Below are positions 1 through 6,641 of a stretch of 20,935 nucleotides of DNA, one piece after another. The notes under the pieces were generated by a model that saw only the letters and a program-made list of their open reading frames with translations, made no database searches and was not told the origin of the DNA. The DNA is from a virus, in IMG/VR virus record IMGVR_UViG_3300031920_000293, positions 1-20,935 of that record; one strand, written 5' to 3'. How positions within the stretch are numbered: the first letter of the stretch is position 1; each line of letters begins with the position of its first letter. A program made the translations under genes and the position numbers.

Positions 1-1
1 A

Positions 2-64
2 TATTCCAGAGTTGATGAGGTATTAAATAAGTTAAAGCAAACCATATTAAATAGTCAGAAATAA
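2..64 (+). CDS. C-terminal end of an upstream phage gene, probably large terminase
   Basis: This frame is open from the left edge and stops with TAA at 62-64; the other two plus frames close within 24 bases. The visible 20 residues begin YSRVDEVL and form a charged, helical-looking tail. In phages of this type the gene just upstream of the portal is normally the large terminase subunit, which pumps DNA into the prohead. The identity is inferred from position only, because no ATPase or nuclease motif lies in the window. Confidence 0.45.
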   Translation, partial: YSRVDEVLNKLKQTILNSQK

Positions 65-137
65 GAAAAAAAAGAAAAAATTGCACTGGAATAGGTTATC
101 CATCAAAAATAAATATAGTGAAATAAAGGAGTTACAA

Positions 138-335
138 TTGACTAAAGAAGAAAAGATTAAAAAAGTAAGAGATGCAAAATTATCTATTCACCCAGGATGG
201 TTATGTCCGCTCGACAAAGAGCCATGTGAGAAAAAATGTTATTGTTTTGTTGAAGCGTATATACAGGAATATAAAACTATAGATTCAGTATTTATTTCCG
301 CTGCTTGTAATAATGCATCATTTACAAAAGGGTAA
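138..335 (+). CDS. Small Cys-rich phage protein, function unknown (65 aa)
   Basis: The chosen start is TTG at 138, because a strong AAAGGAG lies at 125-131, six bases upstream. An earlier in-frame TTG at 81 has no comparable ribosome site. The protein begins MTKEEKIKKV, and its middle carries four clustered cysteines in the pattern CPLDKEPCEKKCYC, followed by a fifth near the C-terminus (AACNN). Such spacing could bind a metal ion or form a small knuckle, but it matches no family I can name. It lies between the putative terminase end and a second Cys-rich mini-gene, five bases before the latter's ATG. Being real is supported by the ribosome site and the tight packing; the function is unknown. 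Confidence 0.6.
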   Translation: MTKEEKIKKVRDAKLSIHPGWLCPLDKEPCEKKCYCFVEAYIQEYKTIDSVFISAACNNASFTKG

Positions 336-339
336 TATT

Positions 340-462
340 ATGAGTGCAGATAAATGCCCTAATTGCGGTGTAACACCGTTTCAATATGAATGCTGTGGTA
401 GAGTAGCAGTATGTCATGTTTGTAATACAAGATTTGCAACAACAGCAGAAAAAATTTTTTAA
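340..462 (+). CDS. Zinc-ribbon-like mini-protein (40 aa)
   Basis: An ATG at 340 follows AAAAGGG (326-332), which overlaps the stop of the preceding gene. The 40-residue product contains CPNCG near the N-terminus, a CCG in the middle and CHVCN further on, giving six cysteines and one histidine. The two CxxC pairs are the classic layout of a treble-clef or zinc-ribbon knuckle, so zinc binding is likely. Phage zinc knuckles of this size include translational regulators such as Mu Com, and many of unknown role; nothing here proves an RNA- or DNA-binding target. The gene ends with TAA 18 bases before the portal ATG, so it would be co-expressed with the packaging genes. Confidence 0.6.
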   Translation: MSADKCPNCGVTPFQYECCGRVAVCHVCNTRFATTAEKIF

Positions 463-480
463 CTCACAAAGAGGCAGTGA

Positions 481-1833
481 ATGAGTAAAAAAGTAAACAC
501 AGATAGCAGACACGAGGCAGGGAATATTAATACTGATGGATGGCAAAATTTATTTACTAAATCAGGATTTAATCAGTATGATAAAAAAGCTAACAAACAG
601 TTTAAAATTAATAAAACGCTGGGTGAATATGTTTTGGATGATCTGTATGAGGGTGAGGGTTTAGGGTCAAAAATCATAGATGTGTATCCGCTATATGCGT
701 TGAAAGAGGGTTTTGTTATTGAAGGGGATCCTGAAAACCAGATATTAGATGTGTACGAGAATTTAAAATTATTTAAACCCATAAAAAGATCATTAATCAT
801 AGATAGAATACATGGTGGCTCTTTAATATTTTTTGGTTTAAATGATGGCGGTGATGCTGAAGATGAGGTAAATTTAGATAGATTAGACGGTATAGAGTTT
901 ACCCAGGTCTACGATAGATGGCGGGTGCAATGGTATGATGAAGATTTACAAACGGATATTAATAAACCAAGATATAATGAACCCGAATTTTATAGGATAA
1001 CACCTATCAATGGACAAGAATTTAAGGTGCATTATTCTAGAACATATATACTGGACGGTTTGCAGGTGTCTGATAGAGTTAGAAACACACTACGAGGCTG
1101 GGGTAATCCTGTGTTCCAAGAAATTTTTACAAAGCTATCATCATGCATGGCTGTATTTGACAATGTTGAAGATGTAACATATGATTTTATGCAGACTATT
1201 ATAAAAATGGATAATCTACAACAAATGATCTACTCTGATCAGATTGACAAAGTAAGAGATAGGATGAATATTATTGATGAAGGTAGATCAACAATGCACA
1301 CAATTATGCTTGACACAAAAGAAGATTACACTAAGTCCTCATCTTCAGTGGCTGGGTTACCACAGGTCATGCAGGAGTATTACATTATGTTAGCTGCTGT
1401 ATCACGATTACCAGTAACATTACTCATGGGCAGGTCACCCGCAGGAGAGAATGCTACTGGACAAGCCGATTTTGAATCTTTTTATGGTTGGGTTGAGGCA
1501 TATCAATTAGATAAAGTTCAAGGTTTAGTTGAGTTTATTAATCAATTGATTATTAATTCAAAAGCGTATAAAATAAAATTACCCGAGAATGGCACATTAA
1601 AAGTAATTTTTAAACCTATCAAAAAACCGGATCCAAAAGAGCTATCCGAGATCAATACTAAAAAGATTGAGGATTATTCTAAATTAATTGACAGGAACGT
1701 CTTACTCCCCGAAGAAGTGCTTTGGTTGTTGAATAATGATAAACAGTCTGGCGTATATATAGATATTAACAAAAGGAAAGAGTTATTGAATAAAATGGAG
1801 TCGATAGAGAATGAGGAAATAAATAATGGCTAA
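481..1833 (+). CDS. Phage portal protein, DUF1073 / Phage_portal_3 type
   Basis: The 450-residue product forms the dodecameric ring at the unique capsid vertex through which DNA enters and to which the neck binds. It has the usual marks of the DUF1073 (PF06381) portals: an N-terminal segment with GWQNLF and a G.GSKIIDVYPLYALKEGF stretch (residues about 60-80), the RIHGGSLIFFGLNDGG motif (about 109-124), and a C-terminal half containing the MGRSPAGENATGQAD loop (about 318-332). Length is normal for the family. An AAGAGG ribosome site lies just before the ATG. The gene overlaps the next one by eight bases, indicating translational coupling. PF06381 is also labelled 'Acb1-like N-terminal', but nothing resembling the Acb1 phosphodiesterase domain follows here, so I read it as a plain portal. 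Confidence 0.92.
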   Translation: MSKKVNTDSRHEAGNINTDGWQNLFTKSGFNQYDKKANKQFKINKTLGEYVLDDLYEGEGLGSKIIDVYPLYALKEGFVIEGDPENQILDVYENLKLFKPIKRSLIIDRIHGGSLIFFGLNDGGDAEDEVNLDRLDGIEFTQVYDRWRVQWYDEDLQTDINKPRYNEPEFYRITPINGQEFKVHYSRTYILDGLQVSDRVRNTLRGWGNPVFQEIFTKLSSCMAVFDNVEDVTYDFMQTIIKMDNLQQMIYSDQIDKVRDRMNIIDEGRSTMHTIMLDTKEDYTKSSSSVAGLPQVMQEYYIMLAAVSRLPVTLLMGRSPAGENATGQADFESFYGWVEAYQLDKVQGLVEFINQLIINSKAYKIKLPENGTLKVIFKPIKKPDPKELSEINTKKIEDYSKLIDRNVLLPEEVLWLLNNDKQSGVYIDINKRKELLNKMESIENEEINNG

Positions 1834-2698
1834 AGAACCCTCTTTTTTATCTATTGCATTTGGTTTACAAAATAAGATAAACAATAAAAAGAAATTGAAG
1901 AAAACACCGAAATGGAAATATCCCTGGGCGGTGGAAAAGTTGTACGAGGCTGAATTAGTTAGATATGTAAATATCATAGAACATGAGGTCAATACATTAA
2001 TAATACCTGCTATCCCAGGATTGAAGGCAGAATATGAATTAAATAAAATATCTTTTGATGGTGTTGATTATTTTGTAGCTCATCGAAATGATGAATATAC
2101 AGCAAATTTAAACAGCGTATTTGATACATTAAAAATAAGATTAGCTACTGAAACACCATCCCCAGTGTTATTGGCTACTGATATAAGCCAAAAAACAAAT
2201 AAATGGAATAGTGCGCAGTGGTCAAGTATTTTACAGAGTGTATTAGGTATTAAAGGCTTTATTCGAGTCCCTGGTGTAGCTCAAATCATTAAAGCGTTTA
2301 TAAATGAGAATGTTAATTTAATAACTAATTTAGAATCTGAGACTTTAAGAAAAATGAAGCTCAGTCTAAATAATAGTATTATCTCTGGACAACGAGTTGA
2401 AACTATAGCGTCTAATGTAGAACACACATTAGACGTGTCCAGGTCAAGAGCCAGGTTAATAGCCAGGGATCAAATAGGAAAATTAAACGGGCAATTGACA
2501 ATGAATAACCAGACCGGGTATGGTATAACACACTATATCTGGCAAGCTTCCAACGATAGTCGTGTACGACAAACGCATTTAAATAATAATAATAAACGAT
2601 TTGCGTGGGATACTCCACCTATGTCAACAGGTCATCCAGGACAGGATTATCAATGCAGATGCTGGGCAGATCCTGATTTTTCAACGATTGGATTATAA
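1826..2698 (+). CDS. Phage head morphogenesis protein, SPP1 gp7 / Mu F-like
   Basis: This 290-residue minor head protein belongs to the Phage_Mu_F/SPP1 gp7 family (PF04233), whose members sit on the portal inside the prohead and act in head assembly or DNA entry. The C-terminal third carries the hallmark series: RLIARDQIGKLNGQL (210-224), W.ASNDSRVRQTH (239-251), and TGHPGQDYQCRCWADPDF (268-285) with the conserved His-Pro and Cys-x-Cys. The N-terminal 200 residues are mainly helical, with a basic run KKKLKK at 21-26. The ATG lies inside the last codons of the portal gene (eight-base overlap). No toxin or ADP-ribosyltransferase extension is present after the family domain. Confidence 0.92.
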   Translation: MAKEPSFLSIAFGLQNKINNKKKLKKTPKWKYPWAVEKLYEAELVRYVNIIEHEVNTLIIPAIPGLKAEYELNKISFDGVDYFVAHRNDEYTANLNSVFDTLKIRLATETPSPVLLATDISQKTNKWNSAQWSSILQSVLGIKGFIRVPGVAQIIKAFINENVNLITNLESETLRKMKLSLNNSIISGQRVETIASNVEHTLDVSRSRARLIARDQIGKLNGQLTMNNQTGYGITHYIWQASNDSRVRQTHLNNNNKRFAWDTPPMSTGHPGQDYQCRCWADPDFSTIGL

Positions 2699-2700
2699 GC

Positions 2701-2898
2701 ATGAGTATAAAAGAAGCTGTAAAAGGGATCACTAAAATACTGTGTATGTATTTGTCAGTTCCTCTGTTTAAAAAATACACAGGGAAAATAATTATAGAAA
2801 TAAACTGTAGAGCTGGCGGGATTGGATCGTTTAACGTATCAACCGTACAGAGCTATAATCAAAAAGATTTAAAAAATGACACTATGGAAGATAAATAA
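2701..2898 (+). CDS. Small conserved-looking phage protein of unknown function (65 aa)
   Basis: The ATG at 2701 begins two bases after the stop of the head morphogenesis gene; the ribosome site is weak (TTGGA, 9 bases upstream), so translation may rely on coupling. The protein has a short amphipathic or membrane-seeking N-terminal helix (about residues 8-23, ITKILCMYLSVPLF), then a strand-like core KIIIEINCRAGGIGSF, and a polar tail. It is the last gene before a long hairpin, hence the end of the packaging block. I do not recognise the family. It could be a small head accessory factor, but that is only position. Confidence 0.6.
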   Translation: MSIKEAVKGITKILCMYLSVPLFKKYTGKIIIEINCRAGGIGSFNVSTVQSYNQKDLKNDTMEDK

Positions 2899-2983
2899 AA
2901 AAAGTAGCGCTTTTTTGAGAATTTTAATATATATTGATAATAACTAAGAGATTTGTAATTTAAGCTAGTAAAGCAATGTGCTT

Positions 2984-3048
2984 AAAAACCCTCTTTTATT
3001 AAACTAGATAAAGATTTTTTTTATTTAGCGCAATAAAAGAGGGTTTTT
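2984..3048 (+). terminator. Long perfect hairpin, probable (bidirectional) intrinsic terminator
   Basis: A perfect 17-bp inverted repeat: AAAAACCCTCTTTTATT at 2984-3000 and its exact complement AATAAAAGAGGGTTTTT at 3032-3048, followed by more T residues to 3050. The loop is 31 bases and itself contains a run of eight T. Because the stem starts with A residues and ends with T residues it could end transcription from either side. It separates the portal block from the protease/capsid block only 31 bases before the next ATG, so it may act as an attenuator rather than a full stop. Confidence 0.7.
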
Positions 3049-3079
3049 TTGTTTTTTAGGATAAAATATAAGGACGACA

Positions 3080-4297
3080 ATGAGAAAAGTAAAACAAGGT
3101 ATACGTTTTGATGCTGGCAGCATCGACCGAATTATAGAAACTCGTGAAGGGTTTTTGAAAGGTGATAGTGTTATTACTCGTACTGGCGTGTTTACATATG
3201 TGAATCAAGATGGCACATTACGCAAAGAATTACGCCACCCGGATGATGTATTTTCCTTGGATAGTTTAAATTCACTGGAAATGATACCCATTACTAATGA
3301 CCATCCCTCAGTGATGATAGACTCAAATAATGTAAAGCGATTATCCGTAGGCACAACAGGTGAAAATGTGCGCCCAGATGGGAAATATCTGGTATCATCT
3401 GTGATTATTACAGATCAAGTAGCTATCGATGCCGTTAATTCTGGTAAACGTCAATTGTCACTAGGCTACACAGTTGATTTAAAAAAAGATGCTGGTGAGT
3501 ATGATGGTGAGAGGTACGATTATAGACAAACCAATATACGGTATAACCACCTTGCCTTAGTTACTACTGCACGAGCTGGCAGTAACGCAAAATTGAAGTT
3601 TGATTCTGTTGATTGTGATTTTGCTATTGAATTAAAGAATAATATAAAGAATAATACAAATAAAGACTCATTAAAAAATAAGGAGAAAATTATGAGCATA
3701 GAAAATATGGTGAAAGTTGATTGTGGCGATGGTTTAAATTATGATTCATCCCCAGAGGTTGCGAACAAGGTAAAAAATTTATCCCGGAAAAACACTGTTG
3801 TTACACAGAAATATGATGCAGCAGTAGTAAATGTTGATGGGCTGAAAAAAACTATTGCTACATTGACCGCTGAACGTGATGACGTAAAAGAAAAATTTGA
3901 AAAGCTTGAAAAGCTTGATAATTCAGATGCTGTAAAAGTTGCTGCAAAAGAAATGATTAGGCTTAATTTTGTTGCAGATGCAATTCTTGATGATGAAGCA
4001 AAAAAGAAATTAGATACAATGAGTAATGCAGAAATTAAAAAAGCCTGCGTACTTGTAAAGTATCCATCTATTAAAGAAGATGCAGATGATGCGTATATTA
4101 CAGCACGTTTTGATATTCTTTGTGAAGAGCTTGATTCAGGCGGCAATAAGGATAAAAATATTAATACGCAAAGAGCAAAGAGCGCAAGTCGGTTTAATAG
4201 TGACAGTAGTAAAGTAATTGACTCTGAAAAAGCACGGGTAGATGCCTTTAAAGAATTACAGGAATCATGCGAAAACTATGGTAAAGATAAAAAATAA
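3080..4297 (+). CDS. Prohead protease-scaffold fusion, DUF2213 type
   Basis: This 405-residue product combines a DUF2213-type prohead protease (about 5-175) with a scaffold region (about 205-405). In the protease part, TNDHPS (His75) and QLSLGY (Ser127) look like the His/Ser pair of herpesvirus-like prohead proteases, and the domain closes with NHLALVTTARAG (156-167), typical of DUF2213. The linker 184-204 is rich in Asn and Lys. The C-terminal part is charged and contains a predicted coiled coil (about 229-280), as expected of a capsid scaffold that is digested on maturation. The start ATG follows AAGGACGA. An in-frame ATG at 3692 has its own strong ribosome site and probably gives a separate scaffold. 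Catalytic residue assignment is by motif reading only. Confidence 0.88.
   Translation: MRKVKQGIRFDAGSIDRIIETREGFLKGDSVITRTGVFTYVNQDGTLRKELRHPDDVFSLDSLNSLEMIPITNDHPSVMIDSNNVKRLSVGTTGENVRPDGKYLVSSVIITDQVAIDAVNSGKRQLSLGYTVDLKKDAGEYDGERYDYRQTNIRYNHLALVTTARAGSNAKLKFDSVDCDFAIELKNNIKNNTNKDSLKNKEKIMSIENMVKVDCGDGLNYDSSPEVANKVKNLSRKNTVVTQKYDAAVVNVDGLKKTIATLTAERDDVKEKFEKLEKLDNSDAVKVAAKEMIRLNFVADAILDDEAKKKLDTMSNAEIKKACVLVKYPSIKEDADDAYITARFDILCEELDSGGNKDKNINTQRAKSASRFNSDSSKVIDSEKARVDAFKELQESCENYGKDKK
3679..3694 (+). promoter_or_regulatory. Internal ribosome binding site for a nested scaffold start
   Basis: TAAGGAGAAAATTATG occurs here inside the protease-scaffold gene and is identical over 16 bases to the ribosome site and ATG of the major capsid gene (5173-5188). 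It is preceded by the same A-rich context. The ATG is in frame with the long gene. Such a strong site inside a coding region is unlikely to be accidental. Confidence 0.75.
3692..4297 (+). CDS. Nested capsid scaffold protein from an internal in-frame start
   Basis: Translation from ATG 3692 would give a 201-residue protein equal to residues 205-405 of the long product. It starts MSIENMVKVD and holds the whole coiled-coil, Lys/Glu/Asp-rich scaffold region but none of the protease. The arrangement parallels lambda C/Nu3, where a free scaffold is made in excess from an internal start within the protease gene, and it would allow many scaffold copies per protease copy in the prohead. The evidence is the internal ribosome site matching that of the major capsid gene, plus the exact domain boundary. 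The functional assignment is inference from the lambda precedent and the position directly before the capsid genes. Confidence 0.7.
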   Translation: MSIENMVKVDCGDGLNYDSSPEVANKVKNLSRKNTVVTQKYDAAVVNVDGLKKTIATLTAERDDVKEKFEKLEKLDNSDAVKVAAKEMIRLNFVADAILDDEAKKKLDTMSNAEIKKACVLVKYPSIKEDADDAYITARFDILCEELDSGGNKDKNINTQRAKSASRFNSDSSKVIDSEKARVDAFKELQESCENYGKDKK

Positions 4298-4324
4298 GTA
4301 AATAGTTTTATCCGTTTATTAAGG

Positions 4325-4354
4325 TAAAAAATAAAAATAAAAATAAAAAATAAT
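4325..4354 (+). repeat. A-rich imperfect TAAAAA tandem leader repeat
   Basis: About four imperfect copies of a TAAAAA unit lie between the scaffold stop and the ribosome site of the cement gene. Similar A-rich leaders precede the capsid gene and the gene after it. It is likely an unstructured leader, possibly aiding ribosome loading. Confidence 0.5.
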
Positions 4355-4376
4355 ACATTTACAGAAGGGAAGCATT

Positions 4377-5105
4377 ATGCAATTAGATTATAACAAGAAT
4401 ATGGCAGAGGCGTATGAGGGGATGATTGCCACGCTTGAAAACACAAATGTGAAATCAGGTGCTGCTGAAGTTGCTGTGCCTTTTGGTTTTGGTGTTGTCC
4501 AGGGAGCTGATGAAAACCAGGTGAGTCTACCTTATGTACAAATCGGTGCTATAACTTTTAGTGCAGATTTTGTTACGGGTAATGTAATCAACGGCACTGT
4601 CAATGGTGTTGCCATTGCACCGGTAACGTTTTCAGTAGATCAGGGAACTACATTAGATCATGTCATTGATGCAATTGATGCTTTATCTGGTGTATCAGCT
4701 ATCTATGATTCTGGCAGAACCATTATTGTTACATCCACCGAAAATGAAAATATTATCTTGTCATTTGTTGTCACTGCTGGGGGATCACAAGCGACAGCCA
4801 CTTATGTGTATTCAAGCAGTGAGGTTTTTAGAGGTATATCAGTGCATACACATAAAATGGCAAATCTTACAGCAGATACATCAATATACGCTGTTGGTGA
4901 GGCTGTTGGCTATTTGACAAAAGGCCCTATTTGGGTTCCCACAGTTGTTGCTGTTGTAAAAGATGAGACTGCTTATGTTGTTGTTGGTGGTGCGAATGCA
5001 GGTAAGTTTACAAATGTTTCAAGCGGTAATTTAGCTACTGGCGGTAAATTTATAAGAACGGTTGCTGCTGCTGGAATAAGTATTGTTGAAATAAATAACC
5101 CTTAA
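4377..5105 (+). CDS. Capsid structural cement / decoration protein with an inserted domain
   Basis: The 242-residue protein sits between scaffold and major capsid, the normal place of the gp24-like structural cement proteins that bind and stabilise the capsid surface. The cement core is split: residues 1-53 carry AEAYEGMIAT and VPFGFGVVQG, and residues about 150-242 carry FRGISVHTH, YAVGEAVGYLTKGPIWVP and a final TGGKFIRTVAAAGISIVEIN strand set, as in that family. Between them, about 54-148, is a Thr/Val/Ile-rich beta module starting ITFSADFVTGN and ending QATATYVY that plain cement proteins lack. No cysteine is present. The start follows AGAAGGGAAGC, about five bases before the ATG. The assignment is by pattern and position. 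Confidence 0.75.
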   Translation: MQLDYNKNMAEAYEGMIATLENTNVKSGAAEVAVPFGFGVVQGADENQVSLPYVQIGAITFSADFVTGNVINGTVNGVAIAPVTFSVDQGTTLDHVIDAIDALSGVSAIYDSGRTIIVTSTENENIILSFVVTAGGSQATATYVYSSSEVFRGISVHTHKMANLTADTSIYAVGEAVGYLTKGPIWVPTVVAVVKDETAYVVVGGANAGKFTNVSSGNLATGGKFIRTVAAAGISIVEINNP

Positions 5106-5185
5106 TTTTAGTGCGGCTATTAAATTGGCTGTGTTTTTAATTTTAAGTTAATAATAAATAGAAATAAAAAACTAAGGAGAAAATT

Positions 5186-6136
5186 ATGGCTGGTGTAAAT
5201 TCTTCGAGACTTGATCAAGGGGAAACAATCTTTTTTGAGCAAGAACTTGAACATGTAAAAGCAAAAGCATACCAGAAAAAATACCCTTTAATGAAAGCAT
5301 TGAACGGGTTATTCCCAATATCGACTGAAGCTGATCCTGCTGATGAGACTATTACGTATGAAATGTTTGATGAGGTTGGAGTAGCTAAAATTATTGCCTC
5401 TTATGCTGATGACCTACCTGTAGCCGATATTAAAGGCGAACGCTTTACAAGCGATATTCGTGGTATCGGAACAAGCTATGGTTACAGTATTCAAGAAATC
5501 AGAAAAGGCTCTAAAACCGGAAAACCTTTAAAACAGTCAAAAGCAAATTCTTCAAAGCGTGCAAATGATCAAGAAGTCAATAGAATTGCATGGTATGGTG
5601 ATTCTAAATACAATCTGGTTGGTTTTTTGTTTCATCCAAACGTCACATCTGAAATAGTTCAAGTAGGCGCAACATCTGGCAATAGCCTATGGTCGGGTAA
5701 ACTACCATCAGAAATATTAACTGATATGAACGCTGCTGTTACTGATACAATAGAGCTGACAAATGGAGTCGAGGCTCCTGATACTATGATATTACCTATT
5801 GCTCAATATGCACTCATTCAGAAAACACCGCTTGCTGCTGGTTCTGATACAACGATTCTTCAGTTTTTTCTTGCTAACAATCCAAGTATCACACGGATTG
5901 ATTGGGTTAATGAGCTGAAAGATGTTACACCAGCACCAACAGGAGCGTCCGGCCCGGTTAACGTTATGGCAACATACACTAGAGAAACTGATCATTTATC
6001 ACTTGAAATACCACAGTTTTTTGAGCAACTACCACCAGAGCCACGAAACCTTGCATATAAAATTGCTTGTCATTCACGGTGTGGTGGAATGATAATTGCA
6101 TATCCTTTATCCGTAAGGCTTGTTGAAGGGGTATAA
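5186..6136 (+). CDS. Major capsid protein, DUF2184 type (HK97-like fold expected)
   Basis: This 316-residue protein is the shell subunit. Features fitting DUF2184 capsid proteins are the N-terminal FFEQELEHVKAKAYQKKYP (about 17-35), the ITYEMFDEVGVAKIIASYADDLPVADIKGE segment, and a conserved mid part RIAWYGDSKYNLVGFLFHPNV. It ends with a strand-rich region carrying PQFFEQLPPEPRNLAYKIACHSRCGGMIIAYPLSVRLVEGV. Length is typical for an unprocessed family member, and no long N-terminal delta domain is seen, consistent with a separate scaffold. It has one of the best ribosome sites in the window (AAGGAG, seven bases before the ATG) after an A-rich leader, and a hairpin follows it, as expected for a highly expressed gene. 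Confidence 0.9.
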   Translation: MAGVNSSRLDQGETIFFEQELEHVKAKAYQKKYPLMKALNGLFPISTEADPADETITYEMFDEVGVAKIIASYADDLPVADIKGERFTSDIRGIGTSYGYSIQEIRKGSKTGKPLKQSKANSSKRANDQEVNRIAWYGDSKYNLVGFLFHPNVTSEIVQVGATSGNSLWSGKLPSEILTDMNAAVTDTIELTNGVEAPDTMILPIAQYALIQKTPLAAGSDTTILQFFLANNPSITRIDWVNELKDVTPAPTGASGPVNVMATYTRETDHLSLEIPQFFEQLPPEPRNLAYKIACHSRCGGMIIAYPLSVRLVEGV

Positions 6137-6160
6137 AAACGTAAATTTTAAATGTATAGC

Positions 6161-6206
6161 AAAAGGGTATTAATACTAATACTAATACTAATATTAATGC
6201 CCTTTT
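6161..6206 (+). terminator. Hairpin after the capsid gene with a trinucleotide-like repeat loop
   Basis: AAAAGGGTATTAATA (6161-6175) pairs with TATTAATGCCCTTTT (6192-6206) over 15 positions with one G-T wobble. The 16-base loop and its flanks consist of repeated ACTAAT units. The stem ends in four T residues, but no long T run follows, so this is either a weak terminator or an mRNA-stabilising/attenuating hairpin that sets capsid expression above that of downstream genes. Confidence 0.6.
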
Positions 6207-6210
6207 AGAC

Positions 6211-6234
6211 TAAAAAAATAAAAAAATAAAAAAA
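6211..6234 (+). repeat. Three perfect tandem TAAAAAAA octamers
   Basis: The octamer TAAAAAAA is repeated exactly three times directly before the CGGAGA ribosome site of the next gene. It resembles the A-rich leaders of the other head genes and may be a slippage-prone unstructured leader. Confidence 0.7.
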
Positions 6235-6245
6235 CGGAGAATATA

Positions 6246-6641
6246 ATGATAATAATGAATAGCAGTAAAAAAATAATTGTTATTGGTAAAGTATGTCTCA
6301 AACCTGGTAACAATGTAATTACATCCGCAGAAGTGGTCAAAATGAAACCATACAAAGCACAATTTGAGCTTATTCCAGCTCTTGATGTTACTGATGGTAG
6401 TTTTACCCCTCGTGCAAAAAAAACTAATGTTGTTACTAATGCCCCATTACAGGAATCAGTTATATCAGAGCTTAGTGATAGAAAAGCATTATCAGTTGTT
6501 AAGAAAACGGTTGATAGAAATAGTTTAATTCGTTTGCTTGAAGATGAAGAAGCTAACTCTAATAGATCAAAAGTTATTAATGCTATTAAAAAGCAGTTAG
6601 AAGTTTTCGACACTGGTACTGAAGTTGAGATTGACAAATAA
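6246..6641 (+). CDS. Head-tail region protein of unknown function (131 aa)
   Basis: The ATG at 6246 follows CGGAGA by five bases. The product starts with a beta-like stretch (KIIVIGKVCLKPGNNVI) and ends with a helical part containing RNSLIRLLEDEEANSNRSKVINAIKKQLE. That end reads like a small helix-turn-helix-like bundle (LEM/HeH-like in appearance), although I cannot assign it with confidence. Genes of this size between capsid and the DUF4054 connector are common in phages with DUF2184 capsids, where they are usually hypothetical. The stop codon overlaps the ATG of the DUF4054 gene (TAATG), so the two are translationally coupled. A structural or connector accessory role is inferred from position only. 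Confidence 0.7.
   Translation: MIIMNSSKKIIVIGKVCLKPGNNVITSAEVVKMKPYKAQFELIPALDVTDGSFTPRAKKTNVVTNAPLQESVISELSDRKALSVVKKTVDRNSLIRLLEDEEANSNRSKVINAIKKQLEVFDTGTEVEIDK

Noticed and set aside
481-1833. Anti-CBASS Acb1 function for the portal-type gene
   Set aside because: The family label PF06381 mentions Acb1, but the HxT-type 2H phosphodiesterase motifs of Acb1 are not visible and the length and context fit a portal.
2898-2916. AT-only hairpin AAAAAAG/CTTTTTT as a terminator after the 65-aa gene
   Set aside because: The stem is only seven nearly pure A-T pairs, so it is weak; the 17-bp hairpin at 2984-3048 explains termination better.
2934-2961. TTGATA ... TAATTT as a promoter for the capsid block
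   Set aside because: The -10 match is only three of six and it lies upstream of the long hairpin; such matches are expected in DNA this AT-rich.
3739-4146. Antisense frame (135 codons) opposite the scaffold region
   Set aside because: It is Ser/Phe-rich low-complexity sequence mirroring Glu/Lys-rich codons of the scaffold; no ribosome site, and all neighbours are on the plus strand.
4660-4917. Plus-strand alternative frame inside the cement gene (85 codons)
   Set aside because: No ribosome site, His/Leu/Gln-rich nonsense-like sequence, fully contained in the well-supported cement gene.
6194-6637. Antisense frame (147 codons) opposite the 131-aa connector-region gene
   Set aside because: It ends in a hydrophobic run made from the A-rich repeat tract read backwards; this is composition, not a gene.
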